Of a DNA stretch of 64,000 nucleotides, positions 27,347-36,618 are shown one piece after another. The number at the start of each line of letters is the position of its first letter. Position 1 is the stretch's first letter. The DNA lies in contig NZ_QXMH01000002.1 of NCBI RefSeq assembly GCF_003568665.1, positions 62,001 to 126,000 on the forward strand, written 5' to 3'. The position numbers and the translations under genes were made by a program. The notes beneath the pieces were generated by a model. It was not told where the DNA came from. It ran no database searches and saw only the letters and a list, made by a program, of their open reading frames with translations. Source of the stretch: Chitinophaga alhagiae. GTDB lineage: Bacteria > Bacteroidota > Bacteroidia > Chitinophagales > Chitinophagaceae.

Positions 27347-29629
27347 ATGTCAAAATTTTCCGTCCTTATTGCGCTTTTAATATACTGTTTACCCCTGGCC
27401 GCACAGCAAACACTGAACGGAAAGGTAGTAGACGCCATCACCCGCGAGGCCTTGCCCGGCGTTAGCGTGCGGGTACTGCACGGCGGCCCGCAGGGCTGCC
27501 TCAGCGATCACAGCGGCGCCTTTACGCTGAACGGCCTCCGTACCGGCCGGGACTCTATTGCCGTTTCCTTTGTGGGCTATGCAGAGCAGCGCCTGCCCGC
27601 TTCGTCCGGCATTATTTACATGGAACCGCTGTCTACCCGGCTCAACGAGATCATTGTATCCGCCGGCAGGGAAAAACAATACCGCACCGAAGCGCCGGTG
27701 GCCATCAGCACCATTTCCACACAAATGATCAGGGAAACAAAAGCCACCTCGCTGGAGCAGGTGCTGAACAAGGTAAGCGGCGTGTACATGGTAGACCTGG
27801 GCAATGAACAGCATACCATGGCCATCCGCCAACCTATCGGCTACCGCAGCCTTTTCCTTTACCTGGAAGATGGCATTCCCATCCGCACTACCGGAGACTT
27901 CAACCACAACGCCCTGATAGAGATCAATATGGCCACGCTCAAGACCATAGAAGTGATCAGGGGGCCGGCATCGTCCCTGTATGGCAGTGAGGCCGTAGGC
28001 GGCGCCGTTAACTTCATTACGGCTTCCCCGGCATTGCTGCCCACGGCCCGGGTACAGGCGGAAATGAGCAACCAGGGCTACAAACGTACAGACTTCAGCG
28101 TGTCCGGCACCAGCGGCAAGCTGGGCGTGCTGCTGGGAGGCTACTATGCAGATCAGCGCAATGGTTACCTGGACCACAGCGATTTCCGTAAACTGGCGCT
28201 CACCCTGAAAACAGAATACGCTTTCAGCGAACGCAGCAAATGGACCACCACCGCCTCTTTTGCAGATTATAAAACAGACCAGACGGGCGGGGTAGACAGC
28301 GCCAATTTTTACTCCAGAAACTACAAGAGCTTTCACACGTTCTCTTACCGGCTGGTAAAAGCATTACGGCTGCGCAGCACGCTCGAGCAGCGCTGGAACG
28401 ATCAGAACACCACCAGTTTCACGCTCTTTTATCGCCACAACGAAATTGGCCAGAACCCTTTCTACGCCATTAAAACCACCAGCAACCCGCTGAAAGCGCG
28501 CGGCGAGATCAACAGCGATCATTTTCAGAGCTACGGCATGCTGGTACAGCACAAGAAGAATTTCAGCTGGCGCAATGCTTCGCTGATGGCGGGCGTGAGC
28601 GCTGATTACAGTCCTGCCGGCTACTACGCCCGATACATAGACGTAGACCGTGATGCCGCCGGTTACTTCACCGGCTATACGGAAACAGACTCTACGCTAA
28701 CGGACTACCGCGCTGCGTTGCTGAATACCGCCGTGTACGCCCAGGCGGAAATGAGCCCGCTCAACCGCATGAAGGTAATTGCCGCGCTGCGGTATGACAG
28801 GATGGACTATGATTTTGACAACCACCTGCCGCCCTCTGCCTTTACCGGTTCTCCGGACGAGCGCAACTACTTTCACGCCTGGACGCCGAAGTTGGGCCTT
28901 ACGTACGACTTTGGGCATGACAGGGGCCTGTATGCCAACTACAGCGTAGGGTTTGCGCCGCCCAATATTTCCGAATTGTACCGCGGCGTGAAAGTGCCGG
29001 TGCTGAAACCCGCCAGCTACAACAACTATGAACTGGGCGGCTGGTTTGCCTTTGCCGGCAACAAGGGTTATGTAGATGTAAGCCTATACAGGATGGACGG
29101 CCGCAACGAGATCGTAAGCGTGCGCCTGGCGGATAACTCTTCGGAGAACCGCAATGCCGGCCGTACGCGCCACAGCGGTGTGGAATGGAACCTGCGCTAT
29201 GCCCCGTTGCCGGGCCTTTTGCTGCGCACCGGCGGCACCTGGGCACAGCATGAATTTATTGTGTACGAAGACAAAGGCGCGCAATACGGCGGCAACCGCA
29301 TGAACGGCGCGCCCGCGGTGATCACCAATACGGAGCTTGGCTGGAAACCCGCTTTCCTCAAAGGCATCCGCACGTCTGTAGAATGGCAGTGCGTAGGCCG
29401 GTACTATATGGACCCCGCCAATACGGAAACATACGGCGGTTACAACCTGCTGAACGCGCGCATAGGCTACAACTACAAAAATTTTGAATGCTGGCTGAAC
29501 TGCCGGAACGTGGGAGATGTGATGTATGCCACCACGGCAGAAAAAAGCGCCTTCGGCAAAAGCTACCGGCCCGGCCCCAACAGAACGTTTAACGCAGGTG
29601 TGGCGTATACCATCACTGCAAAAAAATAA
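27347..29629 (+). CDS. TonB-dependent outer-membrane receptor
   Basis: The 760-residue receptor has a signal peptide (LIALLIYCLPLAAQQ) and a carboxypeptidase-D regulatory-like domain (LNGKVVDAITREALPGVSVRV, about 22-95). A TonB-box-like NEIIVSAGREKQYRTEAPVAI is followed by a plug with SLFLYLEDGIPIRTTGDFNH and KTIEVIRGPASSLYGSEAVG (about 165-215). The 22-strand-type barrel ends in FNAGVAYTITAKK. It is smaller than SusC proteins and has no SusD partner, which favours a metal complex, cobalamin-like or other small ligand. The CxCC lipoprotein gene follows 2 bp later, so the two form an operon. Confidence 0.92.
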   Translation: MSKFSVLIALLIYCLPLAAQQTLNGKVVDAITREALPGVSVRVLHGGPQGCLSDHSGAFTLNGLRTGRDSIAVSFVGYAEQRLPASSGIIYMEPLSTRLNEIIVSAGREKQYRTEAPVAISTISTQMIRETKATSLEQVLNKVSGVYMVDLGNEQHTMAIRQPIGYRSLFLYLEDGIPIRTTGDFNHNALIEINMATLKTIEVIRGPASSLYGSEAVGGAVNFITASPALLPTARVQAEMSNQGYKRTDFSVSGTSGKLGVLLGGYYADQRNGYLDHSDFRKLALTLKTEYAFSERSKWTTTASFADYKTDQTGGVDSANFYSRNYKSFHTFSYRLVKALRLRSTLEQRWNDQNTTSFTLFYRHNEIGQNPFYAIKTTSNPLKARGEINSDHFQSYGMLVQHKKNFSWRNASLMAGVSADYSPAGYYARYIDVDRDAAGYFTGYTETDSTLTDYRAALLNTAVYAQAEMSPLNRMKVIAALRYDRMDYDFDNHLPPSAFTGSPDERNYFHAWTPKLGLTYDFGHDRGLYANYSVGFAPPNISELYRGVKVPVLKPASYNNYELGGWFAFAGNKGYVDVSLYRMDGRNEIVSVRLADNSSENRNAGRTRHSGVEWNLRYAPLPGLLLRTGGTWAQHEFIVYEDKGAQYGGNRMNGAPAVITNTELGWKPAFLKGIRTSVEWQCVGRYYMDPANTETYGGYNLLNARIGYNYKNFECWLNCRNVGDVMYATTAEKSAFGKSYRPGPNRTFNAGVAYTITAKK

Positions 29630-29631
29630 AG

Positions 29632-30813
29632 ATGCGATATTACCTGTTTTTGTTATTAGCGTTGGCCGCCTGCCAGCCACGGAATTTCAAGGGAGGGCAG
29701 GAAACGGTGCTTTCAGACACCGCGCGCAATGCCTCCTGCGCGTACATGACCGTTACACCGCAGGGCCAGCCTGTGGTGAGCTGGGTGGAAGACGGGAGCA
29801 TGTACTTTGCCGTATCGCCAGACGGCGGGCAGACCTTTTCCGCCCCCCGCCAGGTCACCACTGCGGAGGGCATTCAGCCCCATGCGGAAAACATGCCCAA
29901 GATCATATTCAGGCCCAACGGAGAAGCCATAGCCATGTACGGCGTGGAAAGCGACGACCCGCGGAACAAATACGCCGGTAAGGTGCGCTACGCCCGCTCC
30001 GCAGACGGCGGCCTGCACTGGGAGCCTTCCCGCCCGCTGGTAACAGACACCGCGGGGTATGACCAGCGGTACTTTGACATGGCGCTGCTGCCCTCCGGGG
30101 AGGTGGCCGCCATCTGGCTGGACAACCGCAAGTTTCACCAGCAGGAGGGCTCTACCCTGTACATGGCCATTGCCGCTGATACTGCCGGCTTCCGGCAGGA
30201 GCGCGCACTGGTGCAAACCGTTTGCCAGTGTTGCCGCACGGCACTGTATACAGACGCGCAGGGCGCGCTGCATGCCGCCTTCCGCGATATTATGAATGAC
30301 AGCATCCGGGACATGGTACACATGGTGTCAACAGACGGCGGGCAAACCTTTTCCCCGCCCGTGCGCATCAGTGCGGATAACTGGGTGATCAACGGCTGCC
30401 CGCACACGGGGCCCGCCATGGTGAAGAACGGCAGCGGCGTGCATTTTGCCTGGTTCACCATGGGCAGCGGGCAGGGAGTGTTCTACTGCCAGTCGCCAGA
30501 CAATGGTATCACCTACTCCAAAAAGGAAAGCATCAGCGCCCTGCCTACGGCCAAACACCCGCAGCTGGCCGCCCTTGGCAGCGGAGAGCTGGCCCTGGTG
30601 TGGGACGAAGCGGCAGACACCGCCGCCAGCCGCATTGGCATAGTGCATAAAGCAACTGACGGAAAAACGCTGGCACAGGGCTTTCTCACGGAGCCGGGCG
30701 GCTACGCCAGCTTTCCTGTGCTGAAGGCAGTGGGGGAGAACCAGGTACTGGTGGCTTACAAAAGGCGGCAGGGGCCGCGGGAGGTGGTTTGTGTGAGGAT
30801 GGTGAGCCTGTAA
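29632..30813 (+). CDS. sialidase-like beta-propeller lipoprotein with CxCC motif, unknown function
   Basis: The 393-residue lipoprotein (lipobox LALAAC, Cys14) has four Asp-box repeats (SPDGGQTFS near 62, SADGGLHWE near 123, STDGGQTFS near 233, SPDNGITYS near 288), indicating a BNR/sialidase-type propeller. Sialidase catalytic features (an arginine triad with a FRIP motif) are not evident. Instead it has Cys198-x-Cys200-Cys201-Arg (TVCQCCRTAL), Cys256-Pro-His (INGCPHTGPAM), and His87, which together could bind a metal or cofactor. It starts 2 bp after the receptor stop. A surface ligand-binding partner of the receptor is the best inference. Confidence 0.65.
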   Translation: MRYYLFLLLALAACQPRNFKGGQETVLSDTARNASCAYMTVTPQGQPVVSWVEDGSMYFAVSPDGGQTFSAPRQVTTAEGIQPHAENMPKIIFRPNGEAIAMYGVESDDPRNKYAGKVRYARSADGGLHWEPSRPLVTDTAGYDQRYFDMALLPSGEVAAIWLDNRKFHQQEGSTLYMAIAADTAGFRQERALVQTVCQCCRTALYTDAQGALHAAFRDIMNDSIRDMVHMVSTDGGQTFSPPVRISADNWVINGCPHTGPAMVKNGSGVHFAWFTMGSGQGVFYCQSPDNGITYSKKESISALPTAKHPQLAALGSGELALVWDEAADTAASRIGIVHKATDGKTLAQGFLTEPGGYASFPVLKAVGENQVLVAYKRRQGPREVVCVRMVSL

Positions 30814-30836
30814 CGCTGCTTGATCGGATCAGGAAA

Positions 30837-30875
30837 ATAAAAGGGAGAACGTGGTTGCCGCGTTCTCCCTTTTAT
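30837..30875 (+). terminator. strong terminator ending the CxCC-lipoprotein operon
   Basis: ATAAAAGGGAGAACG (30837-30851) pairs perfectly with CGTTCTCCCTTTTAT (30861-30875), and the arm contains the U-tract. Inner TGG/CCG pairing tightens the loop. Confidence 0.85.
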
Positions 30876-31038
30876 TAGGGCCGTGCCACAAGCTCGTTTG
30901 CCCTGAACGCCCGCCCGTACGGCCGTTGCACCCGCTATGACGTTACCCTGACATTCCACGGCCCCAAAACCAATGATCGGATCGGGAAAATCTTTGCCAG
31001 GCGACCGCTCCGCCGCCGCAAAGCCCTTTGATGTTCAG

Positions 31039-31046
31039 TACTTTTG
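31039..31046 (+). promoter_or_regulatory. -7 element TACTTTTG for the DUF4876/peroxidase operon
   Basis: Exact TAnnTTTG match 35 bp before ATG 31082. It lies downstream of an in-frame ATG at 31028, so it supports the later start for the receptor. No TTG is seen at the usual -33 distance. Confidence 0.5.
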
Positions 31047-31081
31047 CTCCGTCAAATCAAGGGAAATCAGCTTTAGTGGAG

Positions 31082-33877
31082 ATGTTCAGTAATTCAAAGA
31101 GACATAGCATACATTTGTTTTTTACTTTATCCCTTCTGTTTATAGCGCCAGCCTATACAATTGCCCAGCAAACGCGGGGCGTATTATCTGGCCGCCTGTG
31201 GGATAAGGAGAATGGGCGCGGCGCCGATTCCATTCTCGTTATTGCCCAAAAGGACAGCCTGCAATTCCGCGCCTACAGTGCAAACGGCGGCCGTTTTTCT
31301 TTTGGGCCGCTTCCTTCCGGTACGTATAAAGTAAGCATAGCGGGCATGTTGTTCAAAGCCCCCGTCAAAACCGTTCACCTGCATAAAGACCAGCAGGTGG
31401 AGCTAACGGTGGAGAAAGCGCTGCAAACCCTGCAGGAAGTGTTTATCACCGCTTCAGAGGCCAGGGGCATGACCAGCACCTCCGTCATTGACCGCAGGGC
31501 CATGCAACACCTGCAGCCGTCCAGCTTTACAGACCTGCTGGAGCTATTGCCCGGTGGGCGTTCCAAAGACCCTTCGCTGACCAGTATGAACCGCATCAGG
31601 CTGCGCGAAGCGGGGGCGCCGGAAACAGACTATGACATCAGCTCCCTGGGTACGGCCTTCCTGGTAGACGGGGCGCCCATCAATACCACGGCCAATTTGC
31701 AAAGCTCCAGCGTATACATAGCCAGTGACCCCAACCAGTACCGCAACACCACCAACCGCGGTGTAGATATGCGTACCCTGTCTACAGACGACATCGAGAA
31801 AGTGGAGATAGTGCGCGGCATTCCCTCCGTTGAATACGGAGACCTCACCAGCGGCCTCATCAAGATCGAGAGAAAGAAAGGATATACGCCGTTCACCGCC
31901 CGCATGAAAACCGATGGTTTCAGCAAACTGTTCGCGTTGGGCAAGGGGTTTAATGTACCGGGGCAGGATATGTCCGTGAACGTAGACCTTGGTTTTCTGG
32001 ATTCAAAAAGCAAGCCCACAGATAATTTTACGAACTATAAAAGGATCAATTCCAGTATACGCGCGGAAAAACGCTGGGAGAACAGCTACCGCCGCCTGAA
32101 ATGGTCCGGCTCATTCGATTATGCTACTACGGTAGATAACCAGCGCACAGATCCAGACAACGGGTACGCGCCGGTAGACAAGTTCCGTTCCCGGTTCAAC
32201 CGCTACGTATTCAATACCAGCCTGAAAAATGAAGTGACCCGCTTGGGCGCTCTTGTAAAATCCTGGGAAGTAAATACGCAGGTAGATTACCAGCGGGACA
32301 GGATGGACGTTACAAAATGGGTGCAGGCCCGCTCCGCCACCATATTGGCCAATGCCTTGACGGAAGGGGAGCATGATGCTACTTTTATCACCCCCAGCTA
32401 TGCCGCCGAGCTGCTGGTAGACGGCCGGCCGCTCAACGCCTTTCTGAAAGCGAAAATGAACCTCGGCTTCCGTACATCCGCTATCACGCACGATGTGAAG
32501 CTGGGGCTGGAAACCAATTACAGCAAGAACTTCGGCAAAGGCCAGATATATGACCTCACTTACCCCATGAACCCCACCGGTTCAGCGCGGCCGCGGGCCT
32601 TTGATACCATCCCGGGCATGCTCAACCAGTCTTTCTTTGCGGAAGATATGATGACCTTCAACGTAGGCCGGCACAAGGTTGCCACCGCTGCGGGCCTGCG
32701 CGGCATGAGCCTGCTGGCTATGGACAGGCAATATGCCATTGCCAATAAAATTTATCTCGACCCCCGCATCAACACCCGGTGGACGCTGCCCGGCATCCGT
32801 ACCGGCCAGCATACCCTGATGGTTACCCTGGGCGCGGGATTTGGCCTGCATACAAAAATGCCCACGCTTGACATGCTTTACCCCAACCCGAAGTACACGG
32901 ATATTGTGCAGCTTAACTTTTATCACAATAACCCGGACTACCGGAAGGCCAACGTGGCCACTTACGTTGCCGACGGGATCAACTATCACCTGAAACCTGC
33001 CGTAAACCGCAAGCTGGAATTTAACGGGGATTTTGAGCTGAACGGCAACCGCCTTTCGCTCACCTACTTTCATGAAAAGCTGACATCCGGTTTCCGCTCG
33101 GCTTCAAGGTACCGCGTGCTGGATTACAAGATCTATGACAACGCGTCCGTAGACGCCCCCAACCTGACCGCTCCGCCTGCTACCAGTGACTTTGATTACC
33201 GGGATGCGCGCCAGTTCTTCAGCTATTCCGTTACGGCCAACGGCAGCGCGCTCATCAAGGAAGGCATAGAGTTCCAGTTCGTTTCAAGGAGGCTCACCGG
33301 CATCAATACCCGCTTTACCGTAAACGGCGCCTGGTTCAAGACCAACTACGTTAACAGCTTCCCCTTGTACAAAGGCATCAGCTCCAACGTTATCATAGAC
33401 GGCAAGCAATCACAATACATAGGGGTGTATGACTACCAGGATGGCGCCTACCGCGGCCAGCTGAACACCAACCTGACAGTAGACAGCTATTTGCCCGTGC
33501 TGGGCCTCACGGTGTCCGCCTCTTTGCAGAACATCTGGTTCAGGATGGAGCAATATCATTACAACAACGGAACGCCCGTGCAATACATGGGGATAGATGG
33601 CATACTGCATCCGTATACCAAAGAAAGCCTGGAAGATCCCAACCTGGTTTGGCTGAAAGAAACTACCAGCGGCATCCTTTTCCAGAAGCGCCTCGTTCCT
33701 ATTGACCTGCAGGGCAATGTAAAGGTGACCAAAGAATTTAAAAAGAAGGCGGCCGTTTCCATGTTCGTGAACCGGTTGTTCACGTACACACCAGACTATG
33801 TTTTCAATAATACTATTAACAGAAGGAGCGGCTTTAGCAGCCCGTATTTCGGAATGGAACTGAATCTTAACTTTTAA
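31082..33877 (+). CDS. TonB-dependent outer-membrane receptor (peroxidase-linked operon)
   Basis: The receptor has about 931 residues from ATG 31082, opening MFSNSKRHSIHLFFTLSLLF as its signal. A carboxypeptidase-regulatory-like domain follows (RGVLSGRLWDKENGRGADSI to TVEKALQTLQ). A TonB-box-like LQEVFITASEARG precedes a plug (TAFLVDGAPINTTANL, DDIEKVEIVRGIPSVEYGDL). The barrel ends GFSSPYFGMELNLNF. It heads a four-gene run with a DUF4876-type lipoprotein, a DUF6850-type barrel and a cytochrome c peroxidase, at gaps of 11, 3 and 18 bp. No SusD partner is present, so the ligand is probably a small complex rather than a glycan. Confidence 0.92.
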   Translation: MFSNSKRHSIHLFFTLSLLFIAPAYTIAQQTRGVLSGRLWDKENGRGADSILVIAQKDSLQFRAYSANGGRFSFGPLPSGTYKVSIAGMLFKAPVKTVHLHKDQQVELTVEKALQTLQEVFITASEARGMTSTSVIDRRAMQHLQPSSFTDLLELLPGGRSKDPSLTSMNRIRLREAGAPETDYDISSLGTAFLVDGAPINTTANLQSSSVYIASDPNQYRNTTNRGVDMRTLSTDDIEKVEIVRGIPSVEYGDLTSGLIKIERKKGYTPFTARMKTDGFSKLFALGKGFNVPGQDMSVNVDLGFLDSKSKPTDNFTNYKRINSSIRAEKRWENSYRRLKWSGSFDYATTVDNQRTDPDNGYAPVDKFRSRFNRYVFNTSLKNEVTRLGALVKSWEVNTQVDYQRDRMDVTKWVQARSATILANALTEGEHDATFITPSYAAELLVDGRPLNAFLKAKMNLGFRTSAITHDVKLGLETNYSKNFGKGQIYDLTYPMNPTGSARPRAFDTIPGMLNQSFFAEDMMTFNVGRHKVATAAGLRGMSLLAMDRQYAIANKIYLDPRINTRWTLPGIRTGQHTLMVTLGAGFGLHTKMPTLDMLYPNPKYTDIVQLNFYHNNPDYRKANVATYVADGINYHLKPAVNRKLEFNGDFELNGNRLSLTYFHEKLTSGFRSASRYRVLDYKIYDNASVDAPNLTAPPATSDFDYRDARQFFSYSVTANGSALIKEGIEFQFVSRRLTGINTRFTVNGAWFKTNYVNSFPLYKGISSNVIIDGKQSQYIGVYDYQDGAYRGQLNTNLTVDSYLPVLGLTVSASLQNIWFRMEQYHYNNGTPVQYMGIDGILHPYTKESLEDPNLVWLKETTSGILFQKRLVPIDLQGNVKVTKEFKKKAAVSMFVNRLFTYTPDYVFNNTINRRSGFSSPYFGMELNLNF

Positions 33878-33888
33878 ACAGAACAGAT

Positions 33889-35091
33889 ATGCGTCAAATT
33901 AAATTACTCTTATGTATACTCGCGGTGACAGGTACGGTGTTTACTACTGCCTGCAAGAAAGACGGCCTGACCATCAGGCAATCTGCCGTGGGCCTTACGC
34001 TGACCCCGCCCGCGGGATTGCAGAACGTGCGGACATCTAACGTAGTGCTGGTGTTCAAGGAAAGCAACAGCGGCGTAGACAGCACTTTTCACATGAACGG
34101 CAACACACCGCCGGCTATCACACTGCCAGACGGCTCTTATGAGGTGACCCTGGAAGGTGATGTGGAATACGAACTGGACGATGTGAAATACTCCCGCAAA
34201 ATACGCGGCCACAAGCAAGGCGTGGCCGTAAGCGGCGGCACCGTAACGCTTGATATTCCCCTCTTCCTGTACGATGAAACGGCGGGCCTGGTATTCAAGG
34301 AAATATTCTTTACCGGTACGGTAACCCCGGAAGGCAAACAGTATAACGGAGACAAGTACTTTATCATCTACAATAATTCTGAAGATACGCTGTATGCAGA
34401 CGGCCTCGTAATTGCGGAAGCGGCTTTCCTTTCCACCACCAAAAGAGAGTACGATCCCAATGTAATGCCCGAAGCCTTTACACCGGGTGCTATGGTGATG
34501 ATACCCGGCAAAGGTACAGAGCACCCGATATATCCCGGCAAGCAGATCGTGGTGGCCAATAACGCCATCAATCACAAGGAGTACAACCCCAATTCATTCG
34601 ACCTGCGCAAATCCGAACTTGAACTGACCTTGCTGGGTTCTATCAATGTAGACAACCCGGAAGTGCCTGACCTGGTGAACATGAACGGTTTTATGACCAT
34701 GCATAACCGCGGGTTTAAAAGCTACATCGTGGGCCGTTTGCCGGAAGGGACTACTATTGATAAGTATAAAGAAGAAAACAAGTACACCTACTCGTATATT
34801 CAAACCAACGGTACGCCCCGGTATGTTGACGGGTATAAATTTCCCAACAGCTGGATCATAGATGCCGTGAACCTGTCTGTGCCCGCCGTGTTTGAATGGA
34901 TACTGACTGCGCCGGAGCTGGACATGGGCTGGACATATTGCGGTAAGGTAGATTCTGACGATGGCCGTTATGGCAAGAGCGTAAGGCGCGCCGTACTGTC
35001 TACCAATCCTGACGGGCGTGTGATCCTGAAAGATACCAACAACTCTACCAAAGACTTTGAAGCAGAGGCCAAACCCTCTTTAATGCAATAA
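33889..35091 (+). CDS. DUF4876-type lipoprotein
   Basis: The 400-residue lipoprotein has signal ILAVTGTVFTTAC (Cys22). The body looks like two parts. An N-terminal beta-sandwich (SAVGLTLTPPAGLQNVRTSN to about 125) resembles a carbohydrate- or metal-ligand Ig-like fold. A C-terminal part then carries VFKEIFFTGTVTPEGKQYNG and KYFIIYNNSEDTLYADGL, the hallmark stretch of DUF4876. No catalytic motif is seen. It lies 11 bp after the receptor gene, where a surface ligand-capture lipoprotein is expected. The biochemical role is unknown to me. Confidence 0.75.
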   Translation: MRQIKLLLCILAVTGTVFTTACKKDGLTIRQSAVGLTLTPPAGLQNVRTSNVVLVFKESNSGVDSTFHMNGNTPPAITLPDGSYEVTLEGDVEYELDDVKYSRKIRGHKQGVAVSGGTVTLDIPLFLYDETAGLVFKEIFFTGTVTPEGKQYNGDKYFIIYNNSEDTLYADGLVIAEAAFLSTTKREYDPNVMPEAFTPGAMVMIPGKGTEHPIYPGKQIVVANNAINHKEYNPNSFDLRKSELELTLLGSINVDNPEVPDLVNMNGFMTMHNRGFKSYIVGRLPEGTTIDKYKEENKYTYSYIQTNGTPRYVDGYKFPNSWIIDAVNLSVPAVFEWILTAPELDMGWTYCGKVDSDDGRYGKSVRRAVLSTNPDGRVILKDTNNSTKDFEAEAKPSLMQ

Positions 35092-35094
35092 TAC

Positions 35095-36600
35095 ATGCGC
35101 TGGCAACAAACAATATTGACAATGGCCATCCTGGGCGCCGCGCTTACCGCAGGCGCTCAGGATTCCATGCCTGTGCGGTTGATCAGGGAACAAACATCGC
35201 CGGTGGTGTTTCTGCGAGACGAGGTGTATGCCAGCCCGGCATTGAAAGTGTATCAGCGTGAAAACACCTGGTCGCGCCTGTCTGCCTCCTTTCGCCATTC
35301 TGACCAGGAGCTTTATTTACAGCAGGAGGGCAGCGGCCGGCAAACTTTCAACGTACACTCTGAAACATACCTGAAACCCGGCCCCAAAGCTACTGTTTGG
35401 GGCCAGGCCTATTACAGCAATGAAGAGCTGTACAAAGTGAAGTTTAATGAAACGGCGGATTATCAGCTGGTATATCCGTATGTGATGGCAGATTCCGTGG
35501 GCGGAGACCTCAAGTCAGAAACCTATGCTTTTGCGGGCGGCCTGGCAAAGGCGGTGGGAGCATACCAGCTAGGCTTCCAAGCCGGGTTTAAAGGCCTGCA
35601 AACTTACCGGGACAGAGATCCGCGCCCGGAGAACATATCATCTGTTATCAGCCTGGGCCTGTCCGCTTCCCGTAAAGTGACGGAACGTTATACCCTGGCC
35701 CTTGACCTGAGCGGCCTGAAATACGGTCAGAACAACAAGCTGGATTTTGTGAGTGAACTGGGTTACCCGCTGGTTTATCATGAAGCCGGTTTGGGCGCCT
35801 ACAATGAGTTCTTGGCAGGAGCCCGTACCAAGGCCAGCTTTCAAGGCTTGGGGTACGGGGTGGCCTTAAACTTTGTGCCGGTGCAATATAAAGGTTGGTT
35901 TGCCCGTGCAGGCTATAATCACCTGAATATTGGCAAACGGCTGACAGATATTATTGATGACATCAGCGTTATTCATGAAAATACGCTGAATGGCGCCGTT
36001 GGCTACATGTTTGATGCAGACCGCCGGCACTTTATTGCCGAACTGCGTGCAGCTACGGTGAAGCGGGAAGGCATTGAAGCCCGCTTTATCAACACCGGTG
36101 GCGCCAACGGCGTACAGAAAATAGCCGAAGACGTAAGGTACGTACACGATGTAGCCACCTTCCGCTTCCGTACTGTATACGGGCGCAGCGGCGGGGCCAT
36201 AGACTGGTTTGCCGGGCTGGAAGCCGGGTATGAAGATAATGCGCAGCAATACGTAATGCCCAACCGGGAGCTTTCATACAGCCAGATGCTGATAGGCGCT
36301 GACATTACCGCCAGGAAGCAGCTGGGCGGCATCATGTTGTCGCTGAACGCAAAGGCCCAGCGGCAGGAAAACCTGGAAAGCACCGGCCGCTGGAATGACG
36401 TAAGCCCTCAGCGCGCCATTTTTACGATGCTGAATAGTAACTTTGCGTATCTCACCGCCTCCGGTATGAACTATGGCGGAGGGCTGCGGGCAGACTTTCG
36501 CCTTACCGGCAAGGTATCCTGCTTTATCAGTGCGGACGCTGCGTACCACAGCGGCATAGAGAGGAAAGACCTGAGGGTGACAACGGCATTTCAATTTTAA
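35095..36600 (+). CDS. outer-membrane beta-barrel protein, DUF6850-type
   Basis: The 501-residue protein has a signal peptide (ILTMAILGAALTAGAQ) and then an alternating-hydrophobic strand pattern ending in phenylalanine (LRVTTAFQF), as in outer-membrane barrels. Segments such as TVWGQAYYSNEELYKVKFNE and AYQLGFQAGFKGLQTY fit a family I associate with DUF6850 and with DUF4876 neighbours. It starts 3 bp after the DUF4876 gene. A passive outer-membrane channel or assembly partner of the receptor is plausible but unproven. Confidence 0.7.
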   Translation: MRWQQTILTMAILGAALTAGAQDSMPVRLIREQTSPVVFLRDEVYASPALKVYQRENTWSRLSASFRHSDQELYLQQEGSGRQTFNVHSETYLKPGPKATVWGQAYYSNEELYKVKFNETADYQLVYPYVMADSVGGDLKSETYAFAGGLAKAVGAYQLGFQAGFKGLQTYRDRDPRPENISSVISLGLSASRKVTERYTLALDLSGLKYGQNNKLDFVSELGYPLVYHEAGLGAYNEFLAGARTKASFQGLGYGVALNFVPVQYKGWFARAGYNHLNIGKRLTDIIDDISVIHENTLNGAVGYMFDADRRHFIAELRAATVKREGIEARFINTGGANGVQKIAEDVRYVHDVATFRFRTVYGRSGGAIDWFAGLEAGYEDNAQQYVMPNRELSYSQMLIGADITARKQLGGIMLSLNAKAQRQENLESTGRWNDVSPQRAIFTMLNSNFAYLTASGMNYGGGLRADFRLTGKVSCFISADAAYHSGIERKDLRVTTAFQF

Positions 36601-36618
36601 TAACAACGACCAATTGCA

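Noticed and set aside
29632..30813. True sialidase
   Set aside because: Asp boxes are present, but the arginine triad and FRIP-type motif of exo-sialidases are not seen, and CxCC/CPH motifs are foreign to that family.
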